From Symbiodinium natans (lineage: Eukaryota; Sar; Dinophyceae; Suessiales; Symbiodiniaceae), in NCBI GenBank assembly GCA_905221605.1, contig CAJNDS010001388.1, forward strand, positions 1 to 20,362: a stretch of 20,362 bases of DNA, written 5' to 3'. Of the stretch, positions 1 through 7,650 are shown in pieces (positions within the stretch are counted from its first letter, which is position 1; every line of letters starts with the position of its first letter). The notes beneath the pieces were generated by a model. That model was given only the letters and a program-made list of their open reading frames with translations. It searched no databases and was not told the DNA's origin. A program made the translations under genes and the position numbers.

Positions 1-14
1 CCCCCCCCCCCCCC
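1..14. repeat. Poly-C run at the window edge
   Basis: Fourteen consecutive C residues open the window, directly before degenerate telomere repeats. A homopolymer at the very edge of a telomeric contig is often a sequencing or assembly end effect in C-rich telomere reads. It could also be real. I assign it no function. Confidence 0.6.
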
Positions 15-43
15 GTCTAAACCCTAAAGCCCTAAACCCTACA
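15..43 (+). repeat. Degenerate telomere-type repeats, outermost
   Basis: About four CCCTAAA-like units are visible, with errors: a GTCTAAA-type start, one AAAGCCCTAAA slip, and a final CCCTACA. They lie distal to the main telomere tract and are separated from it by about 220 bp of other sequence. This is either an interrupted telomere or a small misassembled fragment at the contig end. Confidence 0.7.
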
Positions 44-151
44 TTTTCCTCGGAAAAAGTACATCTTTTATTGGGATACAAGCATGATTACATGCATTTA
101 CAGTATTTTATGCTTGTAAACCACCTAAAAATGTACTTTTTTCGAGGAAAA
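44..151. repeat. Foldback element: 21-bp inverted repeat with nested 8-bp stem
   Basis: The outer arms at 44-64 and 131-151 are inverted copies with a single mismatch; the core is CCTCGGAAAAAGTACAT on the left. Nested inside are perfect 8-bp arms, ACAAGCAT at 78-85 and ATGCTTGT at 110-117. On one strand the segment could fold into a long two-part hairpin. A third copy of the arm core, in the same orientation as the right arm, lies at 222-240. No coding capacity is seen. It could be a small foldback or MITE-like element or a subtelomeric repeat fragment; I do not recognise a family. Confidence 0.75.
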
Positions 152-263
152 CTGTGTGTTCCAATGACCCCAAACCCTATTCCTGAACTCTAACTCTAAA
201 CCTTCCATGGGATCCTCAAAAGTGTACTTTTTCCGAGGGGAATAGTATTTGGGAACCACCTAA
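152..263. other. Spacer with degenerate telomere-like words and a third arm copy
   Basis: This stretch joins the foldback to the main telomere tract. Between 165 and 205 it holds telomere-like words (CCCCAAACCCTA, CTCTAACTCTAAACC). At 222-240 a copy of the foldback arm appears (GTGTACTTTTTCCGAGGGG). The word AACCACCTAA occurs here at 254-263 and in similar form, AACCACCTAA, near 119-128, just inside the right foldback arm. It looks like a tandem remnant of the foldback region. Confidence 0.5.
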
Positions 264-557
264 TAAACCCTAAACCCTAAACCCTAAACCCTAAACCCCT
301 AAACCCTAAACCCCTAAACCCTAAACCCTAAACCCTAAACCCTAAACCCTAAACCCTAAACCCTAAACCCTAAACCCTAAACCCTAAACCCTAAACCCTA
401 AACCCTAAACCCTAAACCCTAAACCCTAAACCCTAAACCCTAAACCCTAAACCTAACCCTAAACCCTAAACCCTAAACCCTAAACCCTAAACCCTAAACC
501 CTAAACCCTAAACCCTAAACCCTAAACCCTAAACCCTAAACCCTAAACCCTAAACCC
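264..557 (+). repeat. Telomere repeat tract (CCCTAAA)n, about 42 units
   Basis: This is an almost pure head-to-tail array of the 7-bp unit CCCTAAA, the C-rich strand of TTTAGGG, the telomere repeat of most plants. Two CCCCTAAA variants occur near 295-315, and one shortened unit (ACCTAACCCT) near 451-460. The orientation, C-rich strand running rightward from the left end, is that expected for a left chromosome end made by telomerase. The tract is short for a plant telomere, so the window either starts within the telomere or the tract is truncated by assembly. The right boundary to satellite DNA at 557/558 is abrupt. Confidence 0.95.
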
Positions 558-756
558 ATCTCCTAAAGAGAAATACTCTGAAGATCTTCTTTTCAAAGAT
601 TTCTTCTAGAATCATTGGACGAAGATTTTTTGACGAAGAATCTAATCATTCATTTCATGTCTGGCAAATCAAATCTGATTAATACTTTCCTAATGAAAAA
701 TCCTCTGAAGATCTTTTTTTCAGAGATTTCTTCTGGATTCATTTGGTGAAGATTTG

Positions 757-1012
757 TTGGCGAAGAATCTAATCATCCATCTCCGTCCTGTCAAACCAAA
801 TATGATTAAGGATCTCCTAAAGAATAATCCTCTGAAGATCTTCTTATCAGAGATTTCTTCTGGAATCATTGGACGAAGATTTGTGGCGAAGAATCTAATC
901 ATCCATCTCCGTCCTATCAAACCAAATATCATTAAGGATCTCCTAAAGAGCAATCCTCTGAAGATCTTCTTATCAGAGATTTCTTCTGGAATCATTGGAC
1001 GAAGATTTGTGG
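757..1012 (+). repeat. Two tandem 126-bp long units of family I
   Basis: Two long units, landmarks at 761 and 887 and ending before 1013, follow each other without a short unit between. They are nearly identical to each other. A 126-bp period is 42 codons, so both strands stay open across the pair. This gives the repetitive 106- and 102-residue frames seen here, which I regard as non-coding. Confidence 0.8.
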
Positions 1013-1654
1013 CGAAGAATCTAATCATTTATTTTTTTGCCTTTTCTGGATTCATTTGGACGAAGATTTTTTGACGAAGAATCTATTCATCCATTTCCTT
1101 CCTGCCAAAATAAATATGATTGAGGATCTCCTAAAGAGAAATCCTCTGAAGATCTTCTTGGAATCATTGGACGAAGATTTTTGGCGAAGAATCTAATCAT
1201 TCATTTCATTAAAGATCTTCTCTTTTAAGAATTTTTCTGGATTCATTTGGACGAAGATTTTTTGACGAAGAATCTAATCATCCATTTCCTTCCTATCAAA
1301 CCAAATCTGATTGAGGATTTCCGAAAGAGAAATCTTCTGAAGATCTTCTTATCAGAGATTTCTTCTGGAATCATTGGACGAAGATTTTTTGGCGAAGAAT
1401 CTAATCATTCATTTCATTGAAAGCCTTCTTCTAAATTTTTTTTCTGGATTCATTTGACGAAGATTTTTGGCGAAGAATCTAATCATCCATTTCCTTCCTG
1501 CCAAACCAAATCTGATTGAGGATTTCCTAAAGAGAAATCCTCTGAAGATCTTCTTATCAGAGATTTCTTCTGGAATCATTTGGACGAAGATTTTTTGGCG
1601 AAGAATCTAATTATTCATTTCATTAAAAACCTTCTTTTTAAAGTTTTTTCTGGG

Positions 1655-2403
1655 TTCATTTGGCGAAGATTTTTTGGCGAAGAATCTAATCATCCATTTC
1701 TTTCCTGCCAAATCAAATATGATTGAGGATTTCCTAAAGAAATCATTTGAAGATCTTTTTATCAGAGATTTCTTCTGGATTCATTTGGACGAAGATTTTT
1801 TTTTGGCGAAGAATCTAATCATTCATTTCATTAAAAACCTTCTTTTTAAAGATTTTTCTGGATTCATTTGGCGAAGATTTTTTGGCGAAGAATCTAATCA
1901 TCCATTTCTTTCCTGCCAAATCAAATATGATTGAGGATTTCCTAAAGAAATCATTTGAAGATCTTTTTATCAGAGATTTCTTCTGGATTCATTTGGACGA
2001 AGATTTTTTTTTGGCGAAGAATCTAATCATTCATTTCATTAAAAACCTTCTTTTTAAAGATTTTTCTGGATTCATTTGGCGAAGATTTTTTGGCGAAGAA
2101 TCTAATCATCCATTTCTTTCCTGCCAAATCAAATATGATTGAGGATTTCCTAAAGAAATCATTTGAAGATCTTTTTATCAGAGATTTCTTCTGGATTCAT
2201 TTGGACGAAGATTTTTTTTTGGCGAAGAATCTAATCATTCATTTCATTAAAAACCTTCTTTTTAAAGATTTTTCTGGATTCATTTGGCGAAGATTTTTTG
2301 GCGAAGAATCTAATCATCCATTTCTTTCCTGCCAAATCAAATATGATTGAGGATTTCCTAAAGAAATCATTTGAAGATCTTTTTATCAGAGATTTCTTCT
2401 GGA
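1655..2403 (+). repeat. Homogenised block of 208-bp composite units (about 3.6 copies)
   Basis: Three full copies and a partial fourth of a 208-bp unit follow with exact 208-bp spacing, and I see no differences between them by eye. Each copy joins a 129-bp long unit and a 79-bp short unit. The block ends where the repeat reads GGATTCATTTGG in other copies but GGAATCATTGG at 2401. Units on both sides are clearly more diverged, so this block was amplified recently within an older array. An 86-residue frame recurs identically at 1674, 1882 and 2090 because of the duplication; 208 is not a multiple of three, so each frame closes. Confidence 0.93.
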
Positions 2404-2680
2404 ATCATTGGATGAAGATTTATGACGAAGAATCTAATCATTCATTTCATTTCTGGCAAACCAAATCTGATTGAAATTTCCTAAAGAGAAATCCTCTGGA
2501 TCCTGAAGATCTTCTTTTTAAAGATTTTTTCTGGAATCCTTTGGCGAAGATTTTTTGACGAAGAATCTAATCATTCATTTCATATCTGGCGAATCAAATG
2601 AAATTGGAGATCTTCTAAAAAGAAATCTTTTGAAGACCTTCTTTTTAGATATTTCTTCAAGATATATATTCAATTCATAA

Positions 2681-3000
2681 TTGTTGCGAAGATTTTTTTA
2701 ATATAATAAAATTTTATTATTCGAATAATGAATGAGAAAAAATATATAAATAATATATAGAAGAACTCTCAAAATCGATAAAATAAATCGTCTTTTTGCC
2801 AAATCGAATATAATTGGAAATCTTCTGGAGATAAATCCTCTCAATATCTTGTTTTCAAAGATTTCTCCAAAATATTTTCAAGAATTAATTGTTGCGAAGA
2901 TTTCTCTCAATATGATATATATTCTATTATTTGAATAATGAATATATATATATATAATCCAGAAGAAAACCTTAAAATCGAAAAAAATCGCCAAATATAT
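2681..3000 (+). repeat. Decayed family I satellite, AT-rich
   Basis: The array continues in degenerate form. The word TTGTTGCGAAGATTT occurs at 2681 and again at 2889, exactly 208 bp apart. Both copies are followed by similar AT-rich text (ATTATTCGAATAATGAAT and ATTATTTGAATAATGAAT) and then by AAAATCGA-rich text. The second copy contains a short (TA)n run near 2943-2956. The composite unit therefore once extended to about 3000 before decaying. Confidence 0.75.
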
Positions 3001-3429
3001 CAAAGGGTTTTTGTTTAATTAAATTAAATTAAATTTAAAAAATAGAATGCATTTTTTGTCCGCTAAATTCTTATTGTCGAAAATGATCAAGAATAGAAAG
3101 ATCTTTCGAATCTTGATTTTGATATTGATTTTCTCAAGGAATTTCAATAAGATCTCTCCTTTCTATCTTATTCTTATGATTTCGATCATAGATTCCAACC
3201 CTATATTTTCATCAAAATCATTCATTTCGATTCTTCCTATATCAAATCAATATGATTTTCCTATCAAAATTTGAAGATTCAATAGATCCTATCGAAATGG
3301 ATCAAATATATTTATGAAATCATGAATTTCTCGATCGGTATCGTGATCGCAAAAACCCATGGGGAGACCTTATAAAGGTAGATAAATTAATTCAAAACGC
3401 TTCTGGGAGGCCAAATGTTCAATTTACTT
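3001..3429. other. AT-rich spacer between the two satellites; no gene recognised
   Basis: This is the only stretch in the interior without visible tandem structure. It opens with a simple AAATT-type run (3015-3045) and continues AT-rich. A 75-codon frame (3047-3274) is the only open frame of note. Its predicted product is rich in Ile, Phe, Ser and Lys with no recognisable motif, and its base composition matches the surroundings, so I do not call it a gene. A TATA-like word (TTATAAAGG) lies at about 3370, with no gene downstream to use it. Confidence 0.6.
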
Positions 3430-4475
3430 AAACCTCTTCTAAACTTGAAAACATGATTTGATCGAAAAAAACTTCTAAACTTCAAAATGTCGACAATGAT
3501 TTGGTCGAAAAGACCTTCTAAACTTGAAACCATGATTTGGTCGAAACGGCCTTCTAATTTTGAAACCATGATTTGGTCGAAAAGGCCTTTTAAATTAGAA
3601 ATCATGATTTGGTCGAAAAGGCCTTTTAAATTAGAAAACAAGATTTGGTCGAAAAGGTCTTCTAAACTTGAAACCATGATTTGATCGAAAAGGCCTTCTA
3701 CACTTGAAACAATGATTTGGCCCAAAATTACTTCTAAACTTGAAACCATGATTTGGTCGAAAAGGCCTTGCAAACTTGAAACCATGATTTGGACGAAAAG
3801 ACCGTCTCAACTTGAAACCATGGTTTGGTCGAAAAGACCTTCTAAACTTGAAACCATGATTTGGTCGAAAAACCTTCTAATCTTGAAACCATGACTTGGT
3901 CGAACCAATCTTCTAAACTTGAAACCATGATTTGGTCGAAAAGACCTTCTAAACTTGAAAGCATGATTTGGTCGAAAAAGCCTTCTAAACTTGAAATCAT
4001 GATTTGGTCGAAACGACCTTTTAGACTTGAAGCCATGATTTGGTCGAAAAAGCCTTCTAAACTTGAAACCATGATTTGGTCGAAAAGACCTTCTCAACCT
4101 GAAATCATGATTTGGTCGAAAAGGCCTTCCAAACTTGAAACCATGATTTGGTCGAAAAGCCCTTCTAAACTTGAAACCATGATTTGGTCGAAAAGGCCTT
4201 CTAAACTTGAAACCATGATTTGATTGAAAAGGCCTTCTAAATTTGAAACCCATGATTTGGTCGAAAAGACCTTCTAAGCTTGAAATCATGATTTGGTCGA
4301 AAAGGCCTTCCAATTTTGAAAGCATGATTTGGTCGAAAAGACCTTAAAATTTGAAATCAAGATTTGGTCGAAACGACCTTGTAAATTTGAAACGTCGACC
4401 AAGATTTGGTCGAAAAGGCCTTCTAAACTTGAAACCATGATTTGGTCGAAAAGACCTTCTCAACTTGAAACCATG
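3430..4475 (+). repeat. Family II 36-bp satellite, array 1 (telomere-proximal edge)
   Basis: About 29 head-to-tail 36-bp monomers are present. Consensus first half is TTCTAAACTTGAAACC and second half ATGATTTGGTCGAAAAGGCC, with AAGACC and AAGGCC as the two common forms of the last part. The first monomers, at 3430-3500, are the most irregular, as expected at an array edge. From about 4230 onward the sequence is collinear with 12778-13023, the start of the next higher-order copy. Before 4230 it is a different arrangement of monomers. Long frames on both strands follow from the 12-codon period and are not genes. Confidence 0.95.
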
Positions 4476-4521
4476 CGTTCTTTCCCCTCATTCTCTGGAA
4501 AGTAGTGTGTTTACGTCGTTC

Positions 4522-4560
4522 ACGCGGTATTCATTCATTTGTATTATAAACTTACCGCGT
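4522..4560. repeat. Stem-loop 1 of island A1
   Basis: The arms ACGCGGTA (4522-4529) and TACCGCGT (4553-4560) are perfectly complementary, with a 23-nt AT-rich loop. The right arm continues as AAAC, which could pair with GTTT at 4509-4512 if 9 bases are bulged out. Both arms are kept in all four islands (10386-10424, 13070-13108 and 18926-18964), while the loop differs by a base or two. Confidence 0.75.
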
Positions 4561-4800
4561 AAACGCCCTAATTATAATATCCTTGCCAAATACTATTAGT
4601 ATTCGTGCTACCTTTTGGACAAATAATTCTCTCATTTTGTATCCAGAGAGCCAGATGTTGCGTTCGCCTCTTTAAAGGAGTTTTTGATTGGTTTTACTAC
4701 GTTCATACATTACGTTCATTCGCTTCTCTCACTCTCTTCTTTCTATTAATATATCCCGGGCTCTTATTATATTTGCCCGGTTAAGTGAAGAGAATAGTAG

Positions 4801-4848
4801 TATTGTAATTATAAGGAATGAAGCATGAAAGACGCGTGAATTACAATA
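4801..4848. repeat. Stem-loop 3 of island A1: perfect 10-bp arms, 28-nt loop
   Basis: The arms are TATTGTAATT (4801-4810) and AATTACAATA (4839-4848). The loop begins ATAAGGAATGAAGCATGAA and ends AGACGCGTG. The same stem is present at 10665-10712, 13349-13396 and 19214-19261. The loop is closely related to that of the stem-loop at 4940-5008, although the arms are different sequences. Confidence 0.85.
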
Positions 4849-4939
4849 ATATTATGAACGAAAGTGATTTTGGGGTTTTAAAGGGGCCCCATTATTAGTA
4901 TTAAAATGGACCCTTTATTCATAATACTAAAAAACCTTA

Positions 4940-5008
4940 CAATTTTCAATTGAATTTATAAGGAATGAAATGAAGTGTAAAGACGCATGAAATTCAATTA
5001 GAAAATTG
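4940..5008. repeat. Stem-loop 4 of island A1: long imperfect arms, 32-nt loop
   Basis: The left arm CAATTTTCAATTGAATTT (4940-4957) pairs with AAATTCAATTAGAAAATTG (4990-5008), leaving one unpaired base. The loop begins ATAAGGAATGAAATGAA and ends AAAGACGCATG, a lengthened relative of the stem-loop 3 loop. In island A2 it is kept at 13488-13556. In the B islands the arms have drifted (left arm CATTTTTCATTTGAATTT in B1), so only the inner part still pairs well. Confidence 0.8.
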
Positions 5009-5062
5009 AGTTTTTATCACACGGACATAAAATAAGAATGGTCGACAAGGCCTTCTAAATGC

Positions 5063-5363
5063 GAAACCATGATTTGATCGAAAAGACCTTCTCAACTTGA
5101 AACCATGATTTGGTCGAAAAGACCTTCTCAACTTGAAACCATGATTTGGTCGAAAAGATCTTCTCAACTTGAAATCATGATTTGGTCGAAAAAGCCTTCT
5201 AAATTTGAAACCATGATTGGGTCAAAAAGGTCTTCAAAATTTGAAACCATGATTTGGTCGAAAAGGCTTTCTAGATTTGAATTCATGATTTGATCGAAAG
5301 GCCTTCTAGACTTGAAAACATGATTTGATCAAAAAGGCCTTCTAGACTTGACACCATGATTTC
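5063..5363 (+). repeat. 301-bp duplicated block, first copy
   Basis: This block of about 8 monomers matches 7350-7650 with no difference I can see by eye, at an offset of 2287 bp. It includes rare words such as ATGATTGGGTCAAAAAGG. The match ends at A5364 against G7651. The upstream limit is near the first full monomer after island A1. Confidence 0.85.
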
Positions 5364-6502
5364 ATCGAAAAGGTCTTCTAAACTTGAAACCATGATTTGG
5401 TCGAAAAGGCCTTCTAAATTTGAAGCCATGATTTGGTCGAAAAGGCCTTCTAAACTTGAAGCCATGATTTGGCCGAAAAGGCCTTTCAAACTTGAAGCCA
5501 TGATTTGGCCGAAAAGGTCTTCTCAACTTGAAACCATGATTTGGTCGAAAAGACCTTCTAAACTTGAAACCATGATTTGGTCGAAAAGGACTTCTAAACT
5601 TGAAACCATGATTTATTCGAAAAGGCCTTCTAAATTTGAAACCATGATTTGGTCGAAAAGACCTTCTAAATTTGAAACCATGACTTGGTCGACAAGGTCC
5701 TCTAAACTTGAAATCATGATTTCGTCGAAAAGACCTTCTAGTTTTGAAAACATGATTTGGTCGAAAAGCCTTCTAAATTTGAAACCATGATTTGGTCGAA
5801 AAAAGCCTTCCAAACTTGAAACAATGATTTGACCGAAAAGGCCTTCTAGACTTGAAACCATGATTTGGTCGAAACACCTTCTCAACTTGAAACCATAATT
5901 TGGTCGAAAAGACCTTCTCAACTTGAAACCATGATTTGGTCGAACCAACCTTCTAATCTTGAAAGCATGATTTGGTCGAAAAAGCCTTCTAAACTTGAAA
6001 TCATGATTTGGTCGAAACGACCTTTTAAACTTGAAGCCATGATTTGGTCGAAAAAGCCTTCTAAACTTGAAACCATGATTTGGTCGAAAAGACCTTCTAA
6101 TCTTGAAATCATGATTTAGTCGAAAAGGCCTTCTAAACTTGAAACCATGATTTGGCCGAAAAGGCCTTAAAACTTGAATCCATGATTTGGTCGACAAGAC
6201 CTTCTAAACTTGAAACCATGATTTGGTCGAAAAGGCTTTAAAATCTTGAAACATGATTTGGTCGAAAAGAGCTTCTAAACTTGAAAATATGATTTGGTCG
6301 AAAAGGCCTTCTAAACTTGAAACCATGATTTGGTCGAAAAGGCCTTCTAGACTTGACACCATGATTTGGTCGAAAAGACCTTCTCAACTTGAAACCATGA
6401 TTTGGTCGAAATGCCTTCTAAACTTGAAGCCATGATTTAGTCGAAAAGGCCTTTCAAACATGAAGCCATGATTTGGTCGAAAAGGCCTTCTAAACTTGAA
6501 AC

Positions 6503-6614
6503 CATGATTTGGTCGAAAAGACCTTAAAATTTGAAATCAAGATTTGGTCGAAACGACCTTGTAAATTTGAAACGTCGACCAAGATTTGGTCGAAAAGGCC
6601 TTCTAAACTTGAAA
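6503..6614 (+). repeat. 112-bp block copied from the flank of island A
   Basis: This block matches 4323-4434, just upstream of island A1, without visible difference over 112 bp (offset 2180). It includes the rare words GAAATCAAGATTTGG and CGACCTTGTAAATTTG. It shows that sequence next to an island has been copied into the middle of an array without the island itself. The same block is also present before island A2 and at about 15051-15162. Confidence 0.8.
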
Positions 6615-7349
6615 TCATGGCTTGGTCGAAAAGACCTTCTCAACTTGAAAGATCTTCTAATCTTGAAACCATGATTTGGTCGAAAAGGCCTTAAGACTTG
6701 AAATCATGATCTGGTCGAAAAGACCTTCTCAATTTGAAATCATGATTGGGTCGAAAAAGCCTTCTAAACTTGAATTCATGATTTGGTCGAAAAGGACCTT
6801 CTAAACTTGAAACCATGACTTGGTCGAACAGTCCTTCTACATTAGAAACGTCGATAATGATTTGGCCGACAAGGCCTTCTAAACTTGAAACCATGATTTG
6901 ATCGAAAAGACCTTCTTAACTTGAAACCAGGATTTGATCAAACAGACCTTCCAAACTTGAAACCATGATTTGGTCGAAAAGGCCGTCTCAACTTGAAATA
7001 TGATTTGGTGCAAAAGACCTTCTAAACTTGAAACCATGATTTGGTCGAACCAATCTTCTAATATTGAAACCATGATTTGGTCGAAAAAGCCTTCTCAATT
7101 TGAAACCATGATTTGGTCGAAAAGACCTTCTAAACTTGAAACGTCGATAAGGCCTTCTAAACTTGAAGCCATGATTTGGTCGAAAAGACCTTAAATCTTG
7201 AAATCATGATTTGGCCGAAAGGCCTTCTAAACTTGAAACCATGATTTGGTCGAAAAACCCTTCTAAGCTTGAAAATGTCGACCATGATTTGGTCGAAAAG
7301 ACCCTTCAAACTTGAAACCATGGTTTGGTCGAACAGACCTTTTCAATTT

Positions 7350-7650
7350 GAAACCATGATTTGATCGAAAAGACCTTCTCAACTTGAAACCATGATTTGG
7401 TCGAAAAGACCTTCTCAACTTGAAACCATGATTTGGTCGAAAAGATCTTCTCAACTTGAAATCATGATTTGGTCGAAAAAGCCTTCTAAATTTGAAACCA
7501 TGATTGGGTCAAAAAGGTCTTCAAAATTTGAAACCATGATTTGGTCGAAAAGGCTTTCTAGATTTGAATTCATGATTTGATCGAAAGGCCTTCTAGACTT
7601 GAAAACATGATTTGATCAAAAAGGCCTTCTAGACTTGACACCATGATTTC
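7350..7650 (+). repeat. 301-bp duplicated block, second copy
   Basis: This is the distal partner of 5063-5363. The sequence after it (7650-8090) resembles what follows the equivalent block behind island B1 (11210-11680). This suggests that 5364-7650 is extra material inserted by duplication into the half-unit behind island A. In the second higher-order copy the partner (from about 15948) has acquired several differences. Confidence 0.8.

Larger units (their letters stand above)
558..2700 (+). repeat. Subtelomeric satellite family I (126-bp, ~80-bp and 208-bp units)
   Basis: The landmark CGAAGAATCTAATCAT recurs throughout. Landmark starts read at 634, 761, 887, 1013, 1075, 1185, 1266, 1393, 1471, 1599, 1678, 1807, 1886, 2015, 2094, 2223, 2302, 2426 and 2559. 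Near the telomere the spacing is 126-127 bp (long unit). From about 1185 it alternates ~80 (short unit) and ~128, summing to 208 bp. The long unit contains a GAAGATCTTC palindrome inside a CTCTGA...TCAGAG stem (830-852 in one copy). The short unit lacks that middle part. Short reading frames through the repeats (for example 754-1074 forward and 720-1028 reverse) repeat every 42 residues and are by-products. Confidence 0.9.
4476..5037. repeat. Non-satellite island A1, hairpin-rich
   Basis: This 562-bp sequence shows no resemblance to the 36-bp monomer. The array stops in the middle of a monomer, after ...CTTGAAACCATG, and resumes with ATGGTCGACAAGGCC. Inside are several inverted repeats: an 8-bp stem at 4522-4560, AATACTA/TAGTATT at 4589-4603, CCGGGC/GCCCGG at 4756-4780, a perfect 10-bp stem at 4801-4848, TTAGTATT/AATACTAA at 4895-4930, and a long imperfect stem at 4940-5008. 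A GGGGCCCC palindrome lies at 4883-4890. No long open frame, tRNA-type promoter boxes or transposase are seen. It could be an old insertion (MITE-like or solo element) that was co-amplified with the satellite, or a structural or transcribed spacer. I do not recognise it. Confidence 0.85.

Noticed and set aside
754-1074. 106-codon forward frame with two 42-residue repeats
   Set aside because: It follows from two tandem 126-bp satellite units (126 is a multiple of three). The overlapping reverse frame is equally open.
3047-3274. 75-codon forward frame in the AT-rich spacer, hydrophobic in places
   Set aside because: It is short and of low complexity, rich in Ile, Phe, Ser and Lys. It shows no motif, no composition change from its surroundings and no conserved neighbour. 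It is consistent with chance.
3366-3378. TATA-like word TTATAAAGG as a promoter
   Set aside because: It is a single AT-rich word in AT-rich DNA, followed only by satellite. Nothing supports transcription.
4476-5037. Island as a tRNA-derived SINE or a 5S/rDNA spacer
   Set aside because: I see no box A/box B type promoter words, no tRNA or 5S sequence and no poly-A tail. A database search could still change this.
4473-5040. ATG flanking both island ends as a target-site duplication
   Set aside because: ATG is present in nearly every monomer at this position, so the match carries little weight. It is mentioned only as a weak possibility.
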